Source: Acanthochlamys bracteata (lineage: Eukaryota > Streptophyta > Magnoliopsida > Pandanales > Velloziaceae). Taken from it: a stretch of DNA of 64,000 nucleotides. The notes beneath the pieces are model-generated. The model was not told the origin of the DNA and made no database searches. It worked only from the letters and a program-made list of their open reading frames with translations. The DNA is taken from contig CM034134.1 in NCBI GenBank assembly GCA_019914995.1, positions 7,076,463-7,140,462 on the forward strand, in the 5' to 3' direction. Each line of letters starts with the position of its first letter. The stretch's first letter is position 1. Shown here piece after piece: positions 11,200-23,890 of this stretch. The position numbers and the translations under genes were made by a program.

Positions 11200-12143
11200 T
11201 TTCTTCAACACTCCCAAAGATCTGATCTCTTTCGGTGTTACAGGCTAGCAGTTAGCGTGTGATTTCGTTCTCCCTGTCTACTTTATTCTTTCTTTTTTTA
11301 ACTTTTTCTTTTTTTTTGTTCATTGAATTTGATTCATTCTACACTGCAGAGGTTGATAAGCAATTTTGAAGAACAGGGAACGATTAAATCTGTGATTTTT
11401 GGAATTTTGTTGAGGTAATGTTTCAATCTTGCTGTTGATTGACTGTTTTTCCTAGTGATTCTCTGCATTAGTTTCTCTGTTTCTATGTAAATTTCATTTC
11501 TTCTAGTTTTCATATTTGATTCAATTTGGTTTGTCTACAGCTTTTGAGATTGCTAAACAATTGACAAAGCTGTGATTTTTCCAACTGTAGTGATGTAAAG
11601 TTCCAATCTTAAATTTGATTTATTGTTTTTCTTGATGAATCTCTGTAGTAGTATTGTTTTCTGTTTCAATTCCACAATTGTTTTTATGTCTGATTGATTT
11701 CATTTTGATAGGACTTCGATCTTGGATGATTAAAGCAAAACATGATAAATTGGGATTGAGAGAAGTTAAAAGCTCTAGTTTACTATGCAGAGTTCTAAGA
11801 AAGATTTCATTTTCTTGGTTTTTCTCCAATAAGACCATTTTTTCTTTTAATAAAGGTATTGTTCAATATTGCTAATTCATTATGTGGTGGAAAATTTTAT
11901 TGGTAAATTTTTGTGGAAAAGCAGCATAAAATTTTTTCAAAAGACCAATCTTTTGTGACATGTATGCCTTTTTACTTCTTTTGGTATACTACACGTTATC
12001 TTATTTTCATTGATTGTGCAATGTTCCGTTGATATGCTTTTTGTAGAAATGATTTTCTTTTTTCATATTACACGGTTATCCTGTTTTTCATTGATGTTGC
12101 AATACCTTTTTTTCGTTGATCTGTAGGATCAAAAACTTGATAA
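11200..12143 (+). promoter_or_regulatory. Spliced 5' leader of the coiled-coil gene
   Basis: The stretch upstream of the ATG is T-rich, with pyrimidine tracts and several possible donors (TTGAG|GTAATG near 11413, AAAG|GTATTG near 11855). An acceptor at 12121-12126 lies just ahead of the ATG. No coding potential is convincing. I read it as 5' untranslated exon(s) plus leader intron(s); the exact structure needs transcripts. Confidence 0.45.
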
Positions 12144-13813
12144 ATGGTGCCGAAGAGCTCCAACTCTTATCCCAGTCCCAAATCCAGTTCACCCAAATCA
12201 AATAGGACAGCACCACCCTCCCCGGATTCTTTTAAAGCTTTCACCAGATCGGCTTCCACAAAGTCAACAACTTTCCCTGAGGTTCTAGCTAACTTAATAC
12301 TGTGACAATTTCATTTGATAATTTTGTTCTCATTGAGTACTTCATATTTGATTTTCTATAGAAATGGAATGATGCAAAGCTGCAACTAGGCCTGCTCCAA
12401 GAAGAATTAAAAAAAGCCAAGGAGGATAGGTCGAAAGCAATTAAAGAGCTTGAAGACTTAAAGAAGAAAGTGGCATCGCAAAATGATTCTAATTCTAATC
12501 CAAGTAGCAATAGAATAACGGCATTGGAGCTTGAGGTTGGAAAAGCGAAGGATTCCGAGAGGAAAATGTTGGAATGTTTAATATCACAGACAAAGCAATT
12601 GGAGCAAACCAAGATTTCGCTTGAGGAAGCAAAGTTGGAGCTTCAGTCTCTCCAAGATAGAATTAGAGATCTGGAGAGGCCAGGGAGTCGTAGTAGTAGG
12701 AACTTAGGCCAGTTTTTTCTCGGTAACGGTAGTTTTTCAAATGCTAGCGATGCAGAAGAGGAGGCTGTGAAGCTTAGAAATGAACTCAGGTTGGCATTGG
12801 CAGCAGAAGAGAAATCGAAGAAGGCGATGGATGACTTAGCATTTGCGCTTAAAGAAGTGATGGCAGAGTCTAATCAAGTGAAATCACATCTCTTGGCCAC
12901 TCAATCTGTGCTTGAGAAGGTGAAGAAAGAGGCAGAGGAATCAAAGGCTTTGCTGAAGACAACAGAGGAGAAGCTTCAATTGGCAGTAAATGTATCTGAC
13001 AGGCTAAGGTCGGAGTTGGATGAATCAGCTGTTGCTTGGACTGCTAAGGAGAACGGGTTCATTGAGTGTATGAAGGTGTCTGAAGAGGTGATCTCCAAGA
13101 TAAGAGAAGAGAACGATAGATTGTTGGATTCTCAAAGGCAAGCAAGAGAAGAAAATTTCAAGCTTCGTGATCTACTCAAGCAAGCACTAAATGAGGCGAG
13201 TGTTGTGAAGGAAGCATTGGAAATTGCCAGAAGTGAGAATTCTCAACTTCAGGATTCTTTAAATGAGAAGGAAAAGTCCCTGCAGAGCATCAGGCATGAT
13301 TATGAATCCATTAAGGTTAGTGAAGCTTCAGCAGTTGATAGCTTAAATCAGCTCAAGGGCATGCTTAGTGCTAGTTCATCCACAGGACTGAACCCAAATG
13401 GCAGTTCACTCGAGAATGGGCAATTGACACAATCCACAGAGACTGCTAAACTAGATCATCAAAATAGCAAAAAAATTGTTAAATTTCCCTCTGAGCGCAT
13501 CAAAGCTAAGAATCAACCGGCAAGCAATGGGCGCAAGCATTCAATGGGTGAACCAGAAAAGTTCTGGGGATCTATGTATGGAAATTCACAAGAACTCGAC
13601 AGAGATCGAGTGCTTGCGACTGCCAGTAACATCTCAGATTGGAGAGTTCCATCGTCCCTTGTTGATGATGCTGATGTGCTGAATTCAGATGATCTCGGCC
13701 ATATTGATGGGCACCAATTAGAAAGTGTCTATCAAGAGACCAAACAGAAGAAGCGAAATATGCTTAGAAGATTTGGCGATATGATGAGGAGAAGAAATTC
13801 ACTAAAGCCATAA
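12144..13813 (+). CDS. Coiled-coil WEB-family-like (DUF827-like) protein
   Basis: Two coding exons, 12144-12281 and 12362-13813, joined in phase 0 across an 80-base intron, give 529 residues. The N-terminus (MVPKSSNSYPSPKSSSPKSN) is Ser/Pro-rich. A long coiled coil rich in Glu, Lys, Leu and Ala runs from about residue 47 (KWNDAKLQLGLLQEELKKAK) to about 350, followed by a polar linker. The C-terminus is basic, with KQKKRNMLRRFGDMMRRRNS. This layout fits the plant WEB/DUF827-like coiled-coil proteins, which act in chloroplast movement or as cytoskeleton- or membrane-linked scaffolds. ICR/RIP ROP-effector proteins share the coiled coil and a basic tail ending and are the main alternative. The leader probably contains an intron whose acceptor CTGTAG is at 12121-12126, 18 bases before the ATG. 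Family confidence is moderate, gene reality high. Confidence 0.8.
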
Positions 13814-15580
13814 TCACCTGCTTTTGTTTCAGAATATTTATCTAATGACTTGTGTGTCCTGATTATAGCTAAGGGGTTGTGAGATGGATACACAACAAAG
13901 CTTATAATTACTGGATAAAGTTTTGAGTATAAATGTATACACAGTTTTGTCAGCCAGAGAATTAAGGTAAACAAGTCTATTGTTTCCATATGAGACTGCT
14001 TTCGGTGTAATCATATGTGTACCTCTTCTACTTCTGTTTCTCATATACATGAATAAATACAACTCCTGTTTCTTTTCGCTCGATGAGCGAGATTGAGCAA
14101 GGACGAAACTAGCTTACGACTAAAGATGCAAACTATGAATATTTGTGGTAAACATGTTTGCTTTCTTCTCTTTAAGGCCTTCCTCATTATACATTTTATT
14201 TCTGCTACATCAATTTCATACTTCCATGTAATAGATAGATAATTTGATCAAGTTGTGTAGACTACTTGCTGCTATTATGAACACATCTTTCTTTTTTAGT
14301 ACATTGCATCTTCATCATAGCCATTATTATGTAAACAGCTGTGTGTCTGATGAACCTGTAATCCATTCCAAAACCAATTGGCTATGGGAGGAGTGAGTCC
14401 AAGTTTTATGAATACTATTTCAAGATCATTGGTAAGTGATGTGGGAAAACCTTTTAACAGTGTATGATTGCCCCGGAGCAGAATTGTTGCATGATATAAT
14501 GAGCAGGTGATTCTGGACATCATTATGATAGCAGTTATACTGCTGAAAGCTAACAGATTCTTTGCATGTTCTATTTCTTTCCTGTCAGGTAGTATACTAG
14601 TATGGCTCTTTTTCAGTTGTAGCAGGAACATATCTGCTGTCGTAGACATTTGCTACCAAAAGCAATAGGCAAACGGTCGCTAATACAGTAAGAATGCAGG
14701 AGCTTCAGAGAATTCTTCATTCTAAAGTTTCAATAGAGCATTCGCATTTCTATACTGCAGCGTTTACACGCTAGTTGTACCTTCAGACTTACTTGTCAAG
14801 AAGTGTTTCTGAGTGAGTTTCAATATAGAAAGTCACTTCCTGATAAATAAATAAGTCCTTAATCTTATTACTTAGGTTTTCTTATTGCATAAACTTTCGA
14901 TATATCTGAGAAAACTATATAGACTGTGGGTTTAACTTCCTGATCGTAGGTTTAACCTTCTATTAAAATTAAGACAAGTTTTGCCGGTGCTCGTTATGTA
15001 TTGGTATTTGAAATGGAACGAAAAAACTCACTTCCAAGGCGGCAAGTGGTAACAAATCTCATAACAAAAAAAATCTAATAATTTGGTGTGTTTGGAATTG
15101 CTTAGAAATGGAGCTTTTCTGAGAACGAGAATATTTTTATATTTTTTAAAAAACGACCTCTATTTTTTTTATTTTTAAAAAAATAATAAAAATATACAAT
15201 AAAAAAATCTCACTACGTAGAAATTTTTTATATTTTTTAAATTTTTAAATAAATTTTTTAGATACTTATAAAATATGTATTGAAAAATATAAAATAGGGA
15301 AAAGTTGAAAAGCAGTGTTTGGAATGCAATCCCAAACGCGCAACTCACTTTGGCGAAAGTAAAGGAGCTCTATATACTTGGCGTAAAAGGTCATGTAATT
15401 TGTCGAAGTTAAACTAAAGGTGCACTAATTATAGCTAACTAGTGCAAGCCAACGTTCGTTTTTTCAAGTTTTCTGTCAGTATCTTGTTTCCAAAGTTTTC
15501 AATCATTTTTGCCACTGACTATAACAAAAAAGCTTCATACTTTTCGAGCTACAATTCATAAACAGAACTTGTTTATGAAC
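13814..15580. other. 3' region of the coiled-coil gene and intergenic DNA
   Basis: About 13814-14300 is likely 3' untranslated sequence. A 117-codon open stretch on minus at 14296-14649 has no recognisable motif, and I do not call it a gene. A MITE-like repeat occupies 15088-15339. Confidence 0.5.
15088..15339. repeat. Family A MITE-like repeat with terminal inverted repeats
   Basis: The ends are inverted repeats: GTGTTTGGAATTGC at the left and GCAATCCCAAACGC at the right (reverse complement GCGTTTGGGATTGC, two mismatches). The interior is AT-rich and has the blocks CTCACTACGTA and ATTTTTAAATAAATTTT, shared almost word for word with the copy at 22890-23143. No coding sequence. I did not find a clear target-site duplication. 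Confidence 0.65.
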
Positions 15581-17810
15581 TCAACATTCATAAACGTAAT
15601 GCTCTTGAAATAAATCTGGGACATGATATCCTGGCTTCATGTGGAGACTTATCCTTTCAAGCTCTGAATAAATCTCACTAATCTTTTGGTGTGATGCTTC
15701 GCCTACCATGAACATGTGCACTTTGTTATAAATCTCAATCCAACTATATCCGGGTTGCTTCTTAGTCCCTTGCTCCTTCATTAAACCCCTGATTTCGGTA
15801 ACTTTCTTCCACATACCTGCTGCAGCATAAATATTTGATAACATGACATAAGCCCCTGAACTATTTGAATCTAACTCAACAAGCTTCTTAGCTGCTAATT
15901 CCCCTATCTCTACTTTTAAGTGCTTCTGGCATGCAGCAAGCAAAGAACTCCAAACAGAACCTTCTGCTACATGAGGCATCTCTCTGGTATACTCGTAAGC
16001 TTTATCAAACTGCCCTGCTCGACAAAGCATATCAATAATACAGGCATAATGTTCAGGGCTTGGAGTTATTGCATATTTAGTTTTCATCAAACGGAACCAT
16101 TCTAAACTCTCCTTTACCTTCCTTCCATGGGCACAAGCAGACAAGATACTGAGAAAGGTGACGGAATCTGGAATGAGCTTGTTTTTTTCCATGTCACGAA
16201 ATAGAGCGGCTGCTTTTCCATAATGTCCATGGTGTGCACTTGAAGCAATCATGGAATTCCAAGATACAGCATCTCTAGTGCGCAGCTGCTCAAATACAGA
16301 TTCGGATTCACTGATGCCTCTACATTTACTATACATGGTTATCAGAGCATTTGACACAGAAGTATTGCTTTCCAATCTTATTTTAACAGCAATTGCATGA
16401 GCCTGCCTCCCACTGTTAAGCAATGCAAGAGAAGAACAAGCCATCAAGACTCCAATAAGAGTTGCATGATCTGATTTGAAGCTGTTCTCTAGCATTTGTT
16501 TGTGCAGAAGCAAGGCTTCTTCTCCATGGCCATTATTAGCATACCCTGTAATAATCTTACATTGAAGTAAAGGAAATTTCAGGAGGCAATTTAAAGAGAA
16601 TATGGCATAGTCAATTCTAGTATAGTATAAACTAGAGATAAAAGAAACAAGAAGCAAGACTATACAACATTAGTTCAGACTGAGCTTCAGGTTAGGTATC
16701 CTAGATTGTGGTTGGTACCAAATGATTTGTTGCCATGGTAGGTTCTTTAGAGTATGCTTTTCCAAACATTACGACATAGGTTTTTGCCATATGATACATA
16801 CAATTGTAGTAAGTTAACAACCTCAAATCGTGAAAAGGACAACAGAAGCTCTTGATATAGTGCTCACTATAAGTTAATTCAGGGCTGAATGAATAGGTTC
16901 AAGCGCATTATAAGGGGTTAGGAGATTGCCTGTCATGACATTTATTCCATGCTCTCTGTTTGCACTAGTAGTTAGAAAATTTTGATACACAAAAAAGAAA
17001 ACAAAATTTTCCCAAAAGATTACCAGCTATCATGGCATTCCATGCAATGAGATCCTTTTGTGGAATTTGGTCAAACAAACTCCTAGCCTTTTCGACTCTT
17101 CCAGCCTTACAGTACCCTACGAGCATAGCGGTAAATGCCACCACATTCTTCTCAGGCACTTGCACAAACAACTCTTCAGCACTTTCCAACTCTCCATTAT
17201 CCACATACCCATTTATCATGGCAGCAAATGAGACAACATTCTTATTTGGCATACTGTCAAACAATTGACGTGCCATTACAGTTTCTCCTTTCCGCGCAAA
17301 CCCATCAACCATCATAGTATAAGAAACCACATTCTTCACTGGCATTTTCTCAAAAAGCCTCTCAGCAATTTCCATACTACCAAATTTCACAAATCCAGAC
17401 AACATCACATTCCAGGAAGAAACATTTCTCCTAGGCATTCTAGAGAAGTACTCAAATGCCTCATCAAGGCTTCTGTTCTCAATGCAGCCAGCAATCATTG
17501 AGTTCCACGAGACCTTATTTCTCACAGGCATCAAATCAAAAAGCCGTTTGGACTCTTCAATGTTATCATTCTGCCAGTGTGCAGTGATCATGGCGTTCCA
17601 CGAAACTACATCTCGGTTTGGCATTCTGTCGAAAACTTGACATGCGGCAACAACTTGGCCAACGCGTCCAAGTTCACCGATCTCAAGATTCCTTTTGTAT
17701 ACCTCCGCTGTTGAGAGCGTGTGCACGAGAAATTTACGGATACCGCAAATGGAGGGAAGGTTCTTTAACTGCTTGATTTTAAAAACTTGGAAAGTTATTG
17801 CAGTTAACAT
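15581..17810 (-). CDS. PLS-class pentatricopeptide repeat protein with E and E+ domains
   Basis: Coding exons on minus are 17024-17810 and 15581-16545; the join across a 478-base GT...AG intron restores AWNAMIAGYANNGHGEEAL in phase and gives 583 residues. The first ~40 residues look like an organelle-targeting segment. PPR motifs follow (RDVVSWNAMITAHWQN, KNVVSYTMMVDGFARKG, KDLIAWNAMIAG, RDAVSWNSMIASSAHHG). The C-terminus carries the E and E+ parts: WSSLLAACQKH, KKQPGYSWIEI and VHMFMVGEASH, ending YHVPDLFQEHYVYEC. No DYW domain is present. Such proteins bind organelle RNA and usually guide C-to-U editing, recruiting a DYW protein. An intron within the PPR tract is less usual, since most plant PPR genes lack introns. 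The start is the first Met in the frame. Confidence 0.9.
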
Positions 17811-18306
17811 TAGTTCATTACTGTTGCCGTTGGCGCTCTCTTAGAGTTCGAACTTATTGATCAAATGTTTGCACTATCAGCCCTCAAATTTAATATAAGT
17901 GGAAACAGGCCCTTATGGGCCTAATACAGCCAATTAAATTAAGAGTGCGTTCTTTTGCACACTAAAGTTATTTTTTTCCTACTAAGAAATTATTTTTAAT
18001 TCATTTCTTATTACAAAAAGAACATAAAAAATCTCTTCAACTTATTTTTTAATATAAAAAAAATACATCACTTTCAACAACACTATTTTTAACAATTTAA
18101 TTCTAAAAACTCAATTTTAAAAAACTCACGCACCTTAATATTAACTATATTCACTTTTATAAATTTACTTTCACATGTATGTTGTTGTTGTCTGTTGTTT
18201 CATTGTTACTTGAGATACATAAAGATTGATTACAAAGATATACTTTGCCAACTCATGTAAAGAGAGCCAATATCATTTCTACATATTTAAGAAGAGCAAT
18301 GATGTT
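17811..18306. other. Intergenic stretch between PPR and peptide genes
   Basis: Promoter side of the PPR gene, then AT-rich DNA. The segment near 17944-18140, starting GTGCGTTCTTTTGCACAC and AT-rich inside, resembles decayed MITE sequence. The last part should be 3' untranslated sequence of the peptide gene at 18307. Confidence 0.45.
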
Positions 18307-18543
18307 TTAAAACCCGCAAAAGTCTCCAGGATTAGATTGACCCGGTGCTCCAGCATTAATACAGGCCTTGTTGCACGCAGGGGTACATTCCTCCCTGGTC
18401 ACTCCGCGAAGCACCATGCATTGGTTCTTCATGCACCCGCAGAAGCAGTCATCTGCTGCAGCTTCCACCATGGCTCCCGCCATTACCATTACAGCCACCA
18501 TAGCAATGAGAAGCGCTGCAGAAGCTGCAATGCTGTGAGCCAT
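18307..18543 (-). CDS. Small secreted cysteine-rich peptide (thionin-like-family candidate)
   Basis: A 78-residue single-exon product. Residues 1-28 form a classic signal peptide with a hydrophobic run ending near VEAAA. The mature part, about 50 residues, has eight cysteines in the pattern CxCxC(x4)C(x11)C(x3)C(x3)C(x14)C, ending CGF. This resembles small apoplastic cysteine-rich peptides of the plant thionin-like group, but I cannot assign a named family with certainty, and signalling or defence roles are both possible. A TATA box in minus sense lies about 100 bases upstream of the ATG, which supports a real transcription unit. Confidence 0.75.
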   Translation of the reverse strand: MAHSIAASAALLIAMVAVMVMAGAMVEAAADDCFCGCMKNQCMVLRGVTREECTPACNKACINAGAPGQSNPGDFCGF

Positions 18544-18640
18544 CTCTTTCCTGGAGGAGATGGTTTCTTGACTGCCTCTAAATAGTTGTTTGGTACTTGC
18601 AATGAAGAAAGTTTGTATACTTTGCGGTCAGGAGAAGTGT

Positions 18641-18652
18641 TCTATTTATAGA
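18641..18652 (-). promoter_or_regulatory. TATA box of the cysteine-rich peptide gene
   Basis: The minus strand reads TCTATAAATAGA, a strong plant TATA consensus and itself palindromic. It lies about 100 bases upstream of the ATG at 18543, leaving room for a leader of roughly 60-75 bases. Confidence 0.65.
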
Positions 18653-18699
18653 TCCAAATGTTCGATGGAAAGCCAAAAGCGAGCGGCTCAACCAATTTC

Positions 18700-19440
18700 A
18701 TCCCAATTCAATGCATCATTTTAGGTCCAACAGATAAGATTGCCATTTGCCAATCGCATAAACTCCCAACAAAACAATCAGGAATTTCCAAAGGTGCTTT
18801 AGCTTGCCCATGTTTATAAACAGAGCAAGCTTCTATACATGCCCTAACATGCGCATAACTTATTGTTACTTTGTGAACACATGCCATACATACGAACATC
18901 GTCTTACTTCATTCTTTTTCGTTTATTCAGTAAAGAACTTCCATTATTTCCTAAACGTGTTTGCCTTACTTCATCCTACAAGCAGCATTAATCCAAAATT
19001 CCTTTCCTTCCTACAAGGTAGGAGACCCATATTGCCTCCAAGCCAACTCCCCTTGATCACAAAAACCGAAGACAGGAAACACGGTATACTTCTGCTTAAC
19101 CTCATTATACAAAACTTCTGCATTCCCTCTCCACCTACTGGAAGACAGGAAACACGGTATACTGCTTCAAACCACAAAGAACAATGGAATTCTCCAAAAG
19201 AAAGACTCGAGTCCAAAATAGCAGAACAGAAATGTAATATGTATGCAAGCCTCATAACTTGCATTTACAAAACAAAACCACAGTAACCCAACAGCAAGAT
19301 GGCACAAAAGCACAGGTTCATAAATATACACAAGACAGACAGTACCAAGACAAACAACAAAAGATTGTTTTTAGATTTAACAAGAGCACAATAAGGACCA
19401 ATCCATCTTGGTCAGATAAAACCTAAACATCCAACATAAA
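18700..19440. other. Intergenic stretch with a 23-base direct repeat
   Basis: No credible gene. GAAGACAGGAAACACGGTAT plus ACT occurs at 19068-19090 and again at 19141-19163, 73 bases apart. The part near 19300-19553 is probably 3' untranslated sequence of the histone gene. Confidence 0.5.
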
Positions 19441-19553
19441 CTAACATAAGCTACCTAATTGTTTTTTCAGTAATATATCATAAAGTCCCCAGGACCCAGA
19501 GACAGCAGAAGTTGCTTTCAGAGCATAACTCATCAAGTAGATTGATGCTGCAC

Positions 19554-21044
<1,491 letters not shown>

Positions 21045-21419
21045 CTCTATTTACTCTCTTCTCTTCGGCTTCAAAATTCTTCAAGCCTCTTGTTAACGCG
21101 GAAAGACAAAAATGAATCGCGTCACGATCTAAACCACCTTGATATAGCCGCCTACATCAAATCCGTTACATATAATCCAACGGTCACGATTCTTAGCCAT
21201 GTTTTTCTTTTCGGCGTAAATGACGGTGAAGATGATCTACTTTTGTGTTTCTTTCAATCACGTCAAACGGTGGAGATCTGTTTGAACTGTTTGACACGGA
21301 TCCCCACGCTGAATAGAAGAGTTCTTATTGGTTGTTTTAAGTTTGTCATCGATCGAGTTGGGTTTATTTTGTTTGACGAGAATACGATTTCTTCCCGTGT
21401 GCGTTTTTAGTGTTATGGA

Positions 21420-21689
21420 ATAATTTTTTTAAACTAAAAGATTTTTTATTTTATTTTGATAATTAAGTTTTATATTTTAATTTTAAATAATAATAAGAAT
21501 ATGATAAAAAATTTACATTAAAATTTAAATAAATTTTATATAATATTATAAATAATTTATTAAAAATTATTAAATACAAAATTAATTAAAAACTTCTGAA
21601 ATAATCCCTTAATGCAGGTGGGTAGGTAGCTCGGTCCGAGATATTGACTTTGATGAAGAAAACGTAAACTACTTTCCTGTCCGAGATCA
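21420..21689. other. AT-rich promoter-side DNA of H3.3
   Basis: AT-rich sequence upstream of the H3.3 first exon, with no gene. A 60-base less AT-rich segment, 21613-21690, leads into the inverted-repeat element. Confidence 0.4.
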
Positions 21690-22328
21690 TAGGTCCAAAA
21701 TATAGGCGAGCGGGGCTGGCCCGGACTAGGTGAAGCAATCGGGCTGGATCAGTTCGGTCCGATTTTATATTTTACGTTCTGATTTGATCTATTTATTCGA
21801 TTTATATTTTAAATTTATATAAAAAATTGAAATTAAAATTTATTTTTAAGATAAAATTAAAAAATAAATATTTTTTATTTTTAAAATTTATTTTTTAGTA
21901 ATATAAAAATGAGTTTGGCCAAATGGGCCGGTCTGTGGCCCGGTCTATTAGTCTGGCTATCGGCCCATCCGGCCCGGTAAACAGTGGCAGGATCGGGCGG
22001 CCCGCCCGCCCGGTTACTGTTCATATTGTCCGGTCAACATTGACCGATCAATATGGACCGTTGACCTAGTCAAAATTGACCATTGACCAGTTCAAATTTC
22101 AATAAAAAATATTTTTATATTACTATGAAATAAATTTTAAAAATAAAAAATACTTATGTTTTAATTTTAGCTTAAAAATAAACTTTAATTTCAATTTTTT
22201 ATATAAATTTAAAATATAAATTGGATAAATAGAACGAATCAGATCGTGAGAAATAAAATCGGCCGGGCTGGTCCAGCCCGGTTGCTTCACCTAGGCCGGG
22301 CCAGCCCGGCCCGCCCATTTTGCACTTA
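21690..22328. mobile_element. hAT-like non-autonomous element with long inverted arms
   Basis: Two arms of about 200 bases are inverted copies. The left arm runs from TAGGTCCAAAAT through GGCCCGG, GGTGAAGCAATCGGGCTGG and an AT-rich segment. The right arm, read in reverse, gives TAAGTGCAAAAT, GGCCCGG, GGTGAAGCAACCGGGCTGG and the same AT-rich segment. A GC-rich core of roughly 190 bases (21905-22095) lies between, with GGTCAACATTGACC-type palindromes. TIRs starting TARGTNCAAAAT resemble those of the element at 28234, which has an 8-base target duplication. No matching duplication was seen here. No coding sequence. Confidence 0.65.
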
Positions 22329-22333
22329 AGCGT

Positions 22334-22572
22334 GCGTTTGGAATTGCATTTCAAAAATTTCTTTTTTTTTTTCATATTTTTAATATATATTTTATAAATA
22401 TTTAAATATTTTATTTCAAAATTTAGAAAATATAAAATAATTCCATATAATAAAATTATTTTATTAAATATTTTTATTTTTTTTAAAATAAAAAATATAA
22501 TTTATTTTTTAGAAAAAGATAAAAATATTTTTTATTTCAAAAAATTTTTATTTTATAAGCAATCTAACATGC
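22334..22572. repeat. Family A MITE-like repeat
   Basis: Left end GCGTTTGGAATTGC, right end GCAATCTAACATGC, AT-rich interior with ATATTTTATAAATATTTAAA-like text. It directly follows the inverted-repeat element. Confidence 0.55.
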
Positions 22573-22889
22573 ACCATTCACTTTTTTTAATTAAAATTTT
22601 TACTTTTAATTTCATTTTAAAATAAATAAAAATTCAACTTTTTTTAGATTTTAATTTCAAAACTAAACTTTTACTTTCATATTTACTTTTAATAATAAAT
22701 AAACATAAAATTAAATATATTAATTTTAATTTTTAAATTAACTATTTTTAAAACTTAAATATGAAATTTTAATTTAGTGAAAAAACACGCCCTTTACAGC
22801 GTTGGTCAAATTCTTGACTCATATAAAAATTTTAATTGCATAGCACAAACAAATTGCATACAAATCGAATGTTACAAATGGTTTTTGAG

Positions 22890-23143
22890 GCGTTTAGTAG
22901 TGTCTATAAAATAGAGCTTTTCTAAAACGAAAAATATATTTATCATTTTTAAAAAACTGAGTTTTATTTTTTTTATTTTTAAAAAAATAATAAAAATATG
23001 CAATAAAAAAATCTCACTACGTAAAATTTTTCTATACTTTCTAAATTTTTAAATAAATTTTCTAAATAGTTATAAAATATATATTAAAAAATGTGAAATA
23101 GAAAAATTAAAAAAAAACGTTTGAAAAATGCAATCCCAAACGC
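22890..23143. repeat. Family A MITE-like repeat, close relative of 15088-15339
   Basis: Left end GCGTTTAGTAGTG, right end GCAATCCCAAACGC. The interior shares CTCACTACGTA, AATAATAAAAATAT and ATTTTTAAATAAATTTT with the 15088 copy in the same order. No coding sequence. Confidence 0.65.
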
Positions 23144-23791
23144 CCCCAAACTTAACCTAGGAAATAAAAACAACTTGCGTATTTCACTATTTTTTAGTAT
23201 TGACTTTAGCCATATTTGGCTAAATTTTAAATTTAGAACTTCTATACAAAAGCTGCAGTTTATGGCTAAACTTGTGCTTATAAATAAATGAAAATTTAAT
23301 AACTACAATGCCCTTAAATATATAATAAATAATTTATTATTAAATTGTTTTAATTTATTTTCATATATTATCTAATTTTTTGAAATTAATTATATAATAT
23401 ATTTTGAAAATATTTTTGTTTATTATTTTTGATAAAAATATTTATAAAAATATTAATAAATATATTATTATTATTTTAGTAAAGATAGTGTATAGTTAAT
23501 TCTATGAACATTTACTTTTAATTAAAGTGAAGATTGAGATTCAAAGAAATTCAAGTATTTCTTCTCAGTAGAAGCAAATACAATAAGGATATAGAGAAAC
23601 AACAGAAAAATGACTGCTGGCATTAGCGGATCCAAACTTGATATCACTAGCTTCTTGAGTTTGAACAATAGCTCCCATTTTCTAACTGTCCATTGATGGG
23701 TAGTATCTATGCTCTACTGGCATTAGCAGAGGGACGCTGAAGGCAAATGCATTATTTTTAAACCTGGGGGTTGAGGGTGCTGGATGCCTTG

Positions 23792-23890
23792 CTACTGCAG
23801 AGACACAAGAGCTCTGGGAAGCATTCCTGCATGGGCAACAAGCCTTTGTCTTGCAGCTTCAGTGCAATCATAAAGCACATATTTGAGCAG
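23792..23890 (-). pseudogene. Unassigned exon-like fragment
   Basis: The minus strand reads YVLYDCTEAARQRLVAHAGM followed by LPRALVSLQ and a stop at 23792-23794. It has protein-like composition, unlike the surrounding AT-rich DNA, but no acceptor site (AG) precedes it and I do not recognise the family. It may belong to the decayed gene at 24673-25656 or be a separate relic. Confidence 0.25.

Noticed and set aside
14296-14649. 117-codon open frame on minus
   Set aside because: No recognised motif, no homology I can name, and it lies in the flank between two genes. Kept out as a gene, though a transcript could change that.
18226-18585. 119-codon open frame on plus across the peptide gene
   Set aside because: It mirrors the cysteine-rich peptide, which has a signal peptide, cysteine pattern and TATA box on minus.
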